Below, one piece after another: positions 57,700 to 64,000 of a stretch of DNA of 64,000 bases. Below the pieces are notes generated by a model, which searched no databases, was not told the origin of the DNA, and saw only the letters and a program-made list of their open reading frames with translations. A program made the translations under genes and the position numbers. The DNA comes from Ophiostoma sp. CBS 140.51. Lineage: Eukaryota; Ascomycota; Sordariomycetes; Ophiostomatales; Ophiostomataceae. Numbering within the stretch: position 1 is the stretch's first letter; each line of letters opens with the position of its first letter. The stretch spans positions 1 through 64,000 of the forward strand of contig JANSLP010000155.1 of NCBI GenBank assembly GCA_029298735.1, in the 5' to 3' direction.

Positions 57700-59775
57700 A
57701 TGGCGGAAGTCGCGACACAAGCGGCGGCGGCAGGTGCTCCGGCACTCCAGCCAGTAGCCACGCAGACCGCACCTTCCCAAAACGCACCTGTTCAGACTGC
57801 CCCTACGACTGCCTCATCAGAAGTGCATGCCAAAAACACAGACGAGACAGATAAGGGGGGAAACGTCATCAACGATAAAGGTGACAACAACACCAACAAC
57901 CAACCCCACAGCCTACCAGGCCACATCAAGACGCGCATCGCCACAGGCAAAGACAAGCTCACCGACAAGACCGAGCGTCTGCGGGACAAGAAGAGCCCGC
58001 CCGGTGGCTACGATGATACGCCGCTGCCGACGGCCACAGGACCGACCTACACCCTGAAATTCACCTTCCACAAGGCCACGAACCTGCCCGTGGCCGATCT
58101 GGGCAACTCGTCGTCTGACCCGTTTATCCGTGCCACGCTGACGGTCCCAGCCGTGGCCACGCGCCATGAGGAGGACCCAGAGATGGTACACCGCACACGC
58201 ACGATCCACAAGACGACGGAACCCGCGTGGGACGAAGAATGGGTGGTTGCTGGTGTTCCTGCGTCCAACTCAGGTTTCAAGCTCAAGTGCCGCCTGTACG
58301 ACGAGGACTCGACCGACCACGACGACCGGCTGGGCAATGTGACGGTCGAGGTGCCGTCGTTTACGGGCCGCAACTGGGCTGGCCTGGAGCACGTCGTCTT
58401 TGACGTCAAGAAGCGCATAGGTAGCAAGCGCGCGTACCTCCTCAAAGCGGCATCGGCAGCCATCACGGGCACCAAGATCACCCCGACACTCGAGCTCAGT
58501 ATCTCGGTCGTCGGCGAGGACCTGCACCAGGAAAAGGACGACAAGGGTGCACGGCTATACACGGTCGGCCCGACGGGTTTTGTGCGCCACTTCTCGCCCA
58601 TGATTGGCCGCATCACCAACACACTGGTCAACCGTGACGAGCGGCATGATGAGGGGGGGCCGCAACAAGCACAGTCTTCTTCAATGCCTCCTCCTGACAG
58701 CCACACCAGCACTACCGACAAAAAGGAGAAGAGCGAGGTGGACGAACAAAAGGAGAAGAATGAGGAGAATGCCAAAGAGGATGCCAAGGACGCCAAAGAC
58801 GACAAAAACGGCGGCGGCACAAAAAAGTACGACTTCCAGGCCAACGAGATCCAACTGGCCGGCCCTGTCCCCGCCCAGCTGTACCACCGCTACGTCGAGT
58901 TCCGGCCCATCATTGGCCGCATGTTCTCATCGCACGGCCTGCGCGGCCGCATTTTGAACAAGGCCCTACACAAGCAGCACAACCGCGTTTACAACTTTAG
59001 CCGCACGACCGAGTACGGCAGCTTCCCGCCCTGCTCCGACGAGGCGTCGCTGCAATTCCTCAAACTGGCGCACTTTGACGAGGGCGGCCGCATTTTCACG
59101 TACATGATTTCCCTGGACGGCGTCTTCCGCTTTACGGAGACGGGCAAGGAGTTTGGTATTGATTTGTTGTCAAAGCACACCATGCACTCGGACGTGGCCA
59201 CATACATTGCCTTCTCGGGCGAGTTCTTTATCCGCCGCCTGGCCAAGCCCACGGGCACGTCGGACCCGCAGCCCGACACGCCGACACACCCGCCCACGAC
59301 ACCGCTTGAGGGCGGACCGCCCGACGAGGAGCCGCCCACGCGCGAGCCGGGCTACTACCAGCTCATCATCGACAACGACTCGGGCACCTACCGTCCGGAC
59401 AAGTCCATGCTGCCTGTCCTCAAGGAGTTTTTGGAACGCAACTTTCCCGGTCTGGGTATCGTGTGCATGCACTGGGAGGACGAGACGCTCCAAAAGATGA
59501 AGAGCGACCAGCACGAGAGCAAAAAGAAGGAGGGTGGCGGTATGCACCTGGTGCTCAACCGTAGCCCCAGCAACAGCTCCTTTAGCTCGTCCGACGAGAG
59601 CCGGCTGAGCGACATGGACGAGGAAGGCCAGCAGCACGCCGAGGGCGGTGGCGGCCACGGGCACCGCAAGACGAAGAAGGAACTGGCCTGGGACCTTCTC
59701 GAGGATCCCACGCGCATCAAGGACCTGCACAGTGCCATGCAGAAGCACTCCATTGCCGATGACAAGGGGAAATAG
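57700..59775 (+). CDS. C2-domain protein conserved in filamentous fungi
   Basis: Intronless, 691 aa. After a 110-residue disordered T/N/Q-rich N-terminus (with GHIKTRIATGKDKLTDKTER) comes a C2 domain at about residues 116-260: YTLKFTFHKATNLPVADLGN, SSSDPFIRATL, TEPAWDEEWVV, and CRLYDEDSTDHDDRLGNVTV. The loop aspartates (ADLG...SDPF, DEDSTDHDD) that would bind Ca2+ are present, so Ca2+-dependent lipid binding is plausible. A charged K/E/D linker (about 330-375) leads to a second conserved domain (YHRYVEFRPIIGRMFSSHG, VYNFSRTTEYGSFPPC, HFDEGGRIFTYMISLDG) of unknown function, then an acidic/His tail. No membrane span. Probably a peripheral membrane protein; specific role unknown. Confidence 0.88.
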   Translation: MAEVATQAAAAGAPALQPVATQTAPSQNAPVQTAPTTASSEVHAKNTDETDKGGNVINDKGDNNTNNQPHSLPGHIKTRIATGKDKLTDKTERLRDKKSPPGGYDDTPLPTATGPTYTLKFTFHKATNLPVADLGNSSSDPFIRATLTVPAVATRHEEDPEMVHRTRTIHKTTEPAWDEEWVVAGVPASNSGFKLKCRLYDEDSTDHDDRLGNVTVEVPSFTGRNWAGLEHVVFDVKKRIGSKRAYLLKAASAAITGTKITPTLELSISVVGEDLHQEKDDKGARLYTVGPTGFVRHFSPMIGRITNTLVNRDERHDEGGPQQAQSSSMPPPDSHTSTTDKKEKSEVDEQKEKNEENAKEDAKDAKDDKNGGGTKKYDFQANEIQLAGPVPAQLYHRYVEFRPIIGRMFSSHGLRGRILNKALHKQHNRVYNFSRTTEYGSFPPCSDEASLQFLKLAHFDEGGRIFTYMISLDGVFRFTETGKEFGIDLLSKHTMHSDVATYIAFSGEFFIRRLAKPTGTSDPQPDTPTHPPTTPLEGGPPDEEPPTREPGYYQLIIDNDSGTYRPDKSMLPVLKEFLERNFPGLGIVCMHWEDETLQKMKSDQHESKKKEGGGMHLVLNRSPSNSSFSSSDESRLSDMDEEGQQHAEGGGGHGHRKTKKELAWDLLEDPTRIKDLHSAMQKHSIADDKGK

Positions 59776-60306
59776 CGGGTGAGAGTGAAAAGAGCTGAGG
59801 GTGATTTGATGTGTAATGTTGATGTTTGGACGTTTCTTTCAACTATGTTCTGATGTTTTCACAATGACTACCAAGATGGTTTGGTCTTTTGACAGGTTTT
59901 TTGTTTGTTTTGTTATTGTTCTCGTTTGTTCTTTTTTGTGCATTATTTGATATCACTTTGTACTTTTGCTACATTTTTGTCGATTTATCTGTTTCGAAGT
60001 TAATGATAATTCATTCACGCAATTGTTTCTCTTCCAATTGCGTGCTGCAATTGCAGACAAAAGCCCTTTTGTAGATTCTAGCGCCTTGGTATCGCTAACC
60101 AGCGGAAGAAGCGGAACACGGTGGCCCGAGCTGAACTGCTTTACTAATAACGTCATTGGAGAAGCTCACACCGCAAACCTCACAACAACAACTCCACCAT
60201 AGCTCTTACACGCACCGCATCGTGATCTGGTACGACGAAGGCTCGTCTCTTTCGATTGGCAATACGATTGATAATATTGTTTCACTCTTCAACAAGACAA
60301 ACGACG
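59776..60306. other. Intergenic region between C2 gene and superoxide dismutase
   Basis: 531 bp; T-rich at 59870-59960, fitting the 3' end of the C2 transcript, then an A/C-rich leader before the superoxide dismutase start. No gene. Confidence 0.5.
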
Positions 60307-61104
60307 ATGGCCGACATTGCTGGCGTGCCGGTGCCAGGACAGGTCGTCTTTGGCGAGATGGTGAGCATCAATGTAATACCACAAATCTCTGATAGACTTT
60401 AGTATATAGAGTGCTGACAATATCTCCCTTCTTGTCTTCTCAAGTATGCTGCCCACTCGTATGCACTCCCACCGCTGCCATACGCCTACGATGCCCTCGA
60501 GCCGCACATCTCGGCCGAGATTATGACGCTGCACCACGACAAGCACCACCAGGCCTACATCACCAACCTCAACACCCTACTGACCAATTACTCGATGGCC
60601 GTCACCCAGGGCCGCGTGGCCGACCAGATTGCCCTGCAGCCGGCGCTCAAGTTCCATGGCGGCGGACACATCAACCACGCGCTGTTTTGGCCGTCGCTGG
60701 CGCCGGCCTCGAGCGACGACGCCACGCAGCCCACCACCAAAGCGCCGAAGCTGACCAAGGCGCTAGCGGCACAGTATGGTGACCTCGAAAACTTCTGGGC
60801 GGTTTTTGGTCAGACGCTGTTGGGTATCCAGGGCTCCGGGTGGGGCTGGCTGGTGAAGGAGAATGAGGGAGACAGCGACGACCTCCGCATTGTGACGACC
60901 AAAGACCAGGACCCAGTGGTGGATGCCGTGCCGGTGCTGGGCATTGACATGTGGGAGCATGCGTACTACTTGCAGTACCGCAACGGCAAGCAGTCGTACG
61001 TGGACAATGTGTGGCAGATAATCAACTGGACGACGGCCGAGGCACGCTTTACGGGAACACGCGACGAGGCACTGGACGTTGTGCAAGTGACGCTGTCCGT
61101 GTAG
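60307..61104 (+). CDS. Mn-type superoxide dismutase, apparently cytosolic
   Basis: Converts superoxide to O2 and H2O2. 237 aa in two exons, 60307-60360 (18 codons) and 60445-61104; intron GTGAGC...CTCAAG. Metal ligands are visible: His in LHHDKHHQAY (H-x-x-x-H-H pattern), His in GGGHINHALFW, Asp and His in IDMWEHAYY. The Gln in LLGIQGSGWGW marks the Mn rather than Fe subtype. The N-terminus MADIAGVPVPGQVVFGEM is neither basic nor amphipathic, so no mitochondrial presequence is evident; cytosolic Mn enzymes are known in fungi. No frame or splice alternative supplies a targeting signal. Chromosomal neighbours are intact conserved genes. Confidence 0.92.
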
Positions 61105-62008
61105 CAGGTGAGGTGATTTTATGTATCAATAGGAATGAGAACCGTTGATCATGGAATTACATTTAATTGAAACGCCCAAGTCTATCTATTTATATTATAA
61201 GCCATACGCCGGGCAAAAAAAGGAATAAAAGCAAAGGCAATGAGCGAAACCAAAAACAAGATGTAAAGTAAAGCACACAAAAAGCTCAAGAAAAAAAAAG
61301 AAGAAAAAAAAGAAGAAAAAACAGCATAACGAGCAAATCGTGCAACGTGTACAGTGTACAGGGTGAAGCAAGACAAGAGGGCAGACAAAACAGGACGAGT
61401 AAACAGAGCAAAAAGACATGTCTCATCCAGAAGTGTACCCCAGTATGTCTTGGTTGTTGCTGTTGCTGATGGTGTTGCTGTTGCGTTGCTGTTGATGTTC
61501 GTGGCATAAGCCTCGGCTCGACCGTTTCAGTGGTTCCGTTTCTAGAAGCGAGCCCCTCCGTCTAAGTGGTGGCCGTTTGCAATGAAGGCCGCAGAGTCTT
61601 GGTGTATTTGTATTTGGTATTCGGTATTTGTGATTTGTACACTGATGCACGGTCCCTGATGATGACAAATTCCTCCATGTCATCGTTCGAGTCAGGTAGT
61701 ATGTGTACTTCTTTCTTTCGTCGTCTTCGTCGTCGTCGTGATTGTTGGTTGTATTAACTCCTCCCAACTCCCATATTATGTGATTTCTCTAGGCCGTACT
61801 GGTATATTATTTGTGGGGGGTTGGACGGGGGTTAAACGGTGGATTGGCATGTTGGACATTTGAGATTGTTTCTTGCTGTGCTCGTTGTCTCAACTGTCGT
61901 CTCGTCTGTCGTGTCATCTGGCTCGTCCCACTCGTCTCGCTCTTCGTTGAGCAACATTGGAAACTCTGGCTCTGTCATGTAGTTTATGACCTCGATGAGA
62001 CGGCAGAA
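61105..62008. other. Convergent 3' intergenic region
   Basis: About 0.9 kb between the stops of the dismutase and the cyclin. Contains A-rich purine tracts near 61280-61320 and TTGCTGTTGCTGATGGTGTTGC-like triplet repetition near 61455-61495. No gene recognised. Confidence 0.5.
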
Positions 62009-63808
62009 CTAGCGCGCGGCTGGTGTCGGTGCATTATCACCACCACTGCCACTTCCGCCGCCGCCGCCGCCGCCACCGTTGCCGCTGTTAGCTGGCGTAC
62101 TGGACGGCCGGGGCCGGTTGCCGACGACCTCGCGCGCGTAAAACTCGACGAGCATAGTTGCGTACGCCTCGAGATCATCAATTGGGATAGCGAGGCGAAA
62201 GTCGTTGAGAATCAAAAACTGCAGCTCCAGGTGGTTCAGCTCGGCCAGAGGGAGACCGCCGACTTTAGCGTAGCGGGCGTTGGTGTAAAAGACGTCTGAG
62301 AAGAACTTGCTGGCGCAGGTGACACCGGCAATGATGAGGCGGTGGATATTGTAGCTGTCGACGACAAAGTAGGTGGCGGCCGAAAGGGGTCCGGCAACGT
62401 CGAGCGATGCTGAGGGAGCGGTTGCAGGTGCAGGTGTCGTTCTGGAGGATGCTGCTGCTGTTGTTGTAGCGGCTGCTACTGGGTTGCCCGCATTCCGTGG
62501 CACACCACCCTCCTCGTCGTCTTCGCTGCTGTCGCTGCTGCTGTCATCGCTATCCGCCAGCCCCTCGTCGGTCTCATCGACATCGCTGCTGTCGTCGGTA
62601 TCGGCCATGACGACATCCTCGCTGGGCTTCGATCTCTCGTTTCCCTTCTCCTTCTCTTGGCTTCGCATCTTCTCTTGCTCCTGCTGTTGCTTCATGACCA
62701 AGTCGTTGACCCGCTCCGTCATGCGGTCAAAGTACACCAGCAGACTCAAAAACACCTCGTAGGTCGTCGGGCAGTATTTGTGAATACGCGAGAGGTAGCT
62801 GAGGATCGTGATGGCGGGCACGTTCTTGCCGTGGAAGGCGAGGACAGAGGCTGAGAAGGGACTACCGTGGCTGCTGTGGCTGCCGCTGCTGTGACCGTTG
62901 CTGTTGTCAGCACCGCCGCCCTCGTTGTGAGCCTGGGCTTGACGCTGCTGCGAGGCGTTGCGGTGCAGAGCATCGTGCTGGTGGTCGTTTGTGGTGGTGA
63001 TCTTGGTGAGAAGTGCAGCGACCATCTCGATGATATCGCCAATGGGCATCGAGCTGATCTCAAACTTGACATCCTGGAGCGGCGCTGTGCCGCCCAGACC
63101 TAAGCCGAGACTGTCACCGCCCAAACTGTCTAGGCCTGAACTGTCGGCCTGCGTCAGGCTCTGGATGTGGTTGAGGTCGCGGATCAGGATCGTGCGCTGG
63201 GGACGCTGCTCAGGGACCTGCTGCGGTAATGGCGGGACAGGCAGGACATAGGAGGCGGGGATGCCGGGAAGAGAGGAGGGAGCTGATGTAGAAGAGGTAG
63301 TAGTGGAAGTGGAAGTTGTGGAGGCCATGGGCTGAACTATGCAGCCATCCCTGGTCTGCTGGGGACTGCTGGGCGACGATGAATCAGGCGGCGTAGGGAT
63401 GCGCGCGTCGCCACAGGCGTTTCCCGAAAGGTCTTTGGGGAGAGCGAGCGCGGAGTTCTGCTTCTGTCCGACGATGGCGGCCTGCCTTGGCGGCGACGAG
63501 AAGCTGTTGGACGAGGAGAGAGGCGGCGATGCAGGATGGTCGGGATGGTGTGCTGTTGTTGTTGTGGTCGGGTTTGCCGTCGGTGTGGAAGAAAAGGGCA
63601 TTGGGCGATTTTGTTCTTGCGATTGGGAGGGAGAAGGATGATGTTGGGGATGTTGTTGTTGGTGATGCTGGCTATATTGCTCTTGATGTTGTGCTTGAAG
63701 TGATTGATGCTGCGGCTGGTGTGTTGAGATGGCGACGCCCGACGTAGGGGCTCGGCTGTGGAAGGGCGAAGAATCCGCACCGTACACGTCTCCGATCAGA
63801 GTGGCCAT
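62009..63808 (-). CDS. Pho80/PREG-like cyclin (Pho85-family CDK partner)
   Basis: 599 aa, single exon. The N-terminal 230 residues are disordered (Q/H/P/S-rich, with HQPQHQSLQAQHQEQYSQHH). The Pho80-type cyclin region is in parts: ISSMPIGDIIEMVAALLTKI; NVPAITILSYLSRIHKYCPT and EVFLSLLVYFDRMTERVNDL; then an insert of about 110 residues with a strongly acidic run (DTDDSSDVDETDEGLADSDD) and an A/T/P-rich part; then FVVDSYNIHRLIIAGVTCAS, FFSDVFYTNARYAKVGGLPL and ELQFLILNDFRLAI. It ends in a glycine-rich tail. Cyclins of this family direct a Pho85-like kinase, classically in phosphate sensing (Pho80, Neurospora PREG). The orthologue cannot be fixed by eye, so no symbol is given. Confidence 0.88.
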   Translation of the reverse strand: MATLIGDVYGADSSPFHSRAPTSGVAISTHQPQHQSLQAQHQEQYSQHHQQQHPQHHPSPSQSQEQNRPMPFSSTPTANPTTTTTAHHPDHPASPPLSSSNSFSSPPRQAAIVGQKQNSALALPKDLSGNACGDARIPTPPDSSSPSSPQQTRDGCIVQPMASTTSTSTTTSSTSAPSSLPGIPASYVLPVPPLPQQVPEQRPQRTILIRDLNHIQSLTQADSSGLDSLGGDSLGLGLGGTAPLQDVKFEISSMPIGDIIEMVAALLTKITTTNDHQHDALHRNASQQRQAQAHNEGGGADNSNGHSSGSHSSHGSPFSASVLAFHGKNVPAITILSYLSRIHKYCPTTYEVFLSLLVYFDRMTERVNDLVMKQQQEQEKMRSQEKEKGNERSKPSEDVVMADTDDSSDVDETDEGLADSDDSSSDSSEDDEEGGVPRNAGNPVAAATTTAAASSRTTPAPATAPSASLDVAGPLSAATYFVVDSYNIHRLIIAGVTCASKFFSDVFYTNARYAKVGGLPLAELNHLELQFLILNDFRLAIPIDDLEAYATMLVEFYAREVVGNRPRPSSTPANSGNGGGGGGGGSGSGGDNAPTPAAR

Positions 63809-64000
63809 GATCTCACGGTCGCATGGTGGTTCGCGGTCGACTATGGAGAAAGAGAGGAGGAAGAGGCGATGGCGGGGGATGACAATTGCTGATGCTGGAT
63901 GTTGGCTGTAGACTGTGGCTGCTGGCTGTTGTTAGTTGTTCGTTGTTGCCTCGCGAGAATGACGAGAATAACAGAAGGTGCGGTGAAAGTTGTTGCTGTT
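63809..64000. promoter_or_regulatory. 5' flank of the cyclin gene
   Basis: Upstream leader of the minus-strand cyclin gene; on the minus strand it is pyrimidine and CAACAGC-rich. The window ends here, so the promoter is incomplete. Confidence 0.4.

Noticed and set aside
58047..58844. 265-codon minus-strand frame opposite the C2 gene
   Set aside because: Shadow of the C2-domain coding sequence; S-rich low-complexity translation.
1..64000. Secondary-metabolite core enzyme (PKS, NRPS, terpene cyclase)
   Set aside because: None seen on either strand, so the region cannot be called a biosynthetic cluster despite the monooxygenase, bZIP factor and efflux pump.

Overview
The window is nuclear DNA of a filamentous ascomycete, probably a Sordariomycete. 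The evidence is genes split by short GT-AG introns (about 50-90 bp, several with TACTAAC-type branch points), Zn2Cys6 and bZIP/DUF3425 regulators, MFS transporters, a NACHT-type NLR with the typical fungal N-terminal domain, TRI12-type efflux, GC-rich coding sequence and long intergenic spaces. There are no operons, CRISPR arrays, rRNAs or convincing tRNAs. Species cannot be named from the sequence alone.

Layout. 0.2-8.6 kb: a DHA1-type MFS transporter divergent from a large Zn2Cys6 factor, an extended NAD(P)-dependent reductase/epimerase, and a second Zn2Cys6 factor. 8.6-18.8 kb: a broken beta-lactamase-fold esterase, an intact five-exon Baeyer-Villiger-type flavin monooxygenase, a classical SDR, a bZIP factor and a five-exon sugar/polyol transporter. 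This set resembles an oxidative/hydrolytic metabolism module that has lost its hydrolase. 20.7-28.8 kb: two divergent broken genes, a NACHT NLR and a Rad5/HLTF-type SNF2 helicase. 30.8-47.8 kb: an intact secreted carboxylesterase, class-III aminotransferase and seven-exon TRI12-type efflux pump, lying among relics: the N-terminal half of a sugar transporter, a complete but shattered hydantoinase/oxoprolinase-DUF917 gene, a GH78 alpha-L-rhamnosidase, and the C-terminal half of another sugar transporter that abuts the rhamnosidase head-to-head at a sharp breakpoint. 47.8-53.6 kb: no recognisable gene. 53.6-64 kb: intact conserved genes: a pyruvate-decarboxylase-like enzyme, a C2-domain protein, a cytosolic-looking Mn superoxide dismutase and a Pho80/PREG-like cyclin.

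Reading. From about 8.6 to 47.8 kb the window looks like an accessory, decaying block: seven pseudogenes are interleaved with intact catabolic, transport and detoxification genes. Most nonsense codons in the relics are TAG or TAA that one C-to-T change of CAG or CAA would explain. From 53.6 kb on it looks like conserved core chromosome. Exon boundaries were worked out by hand from splice consensus and reading phase; for every gene given exact exon coordinates, the exon lengths sum to a multiple of three.
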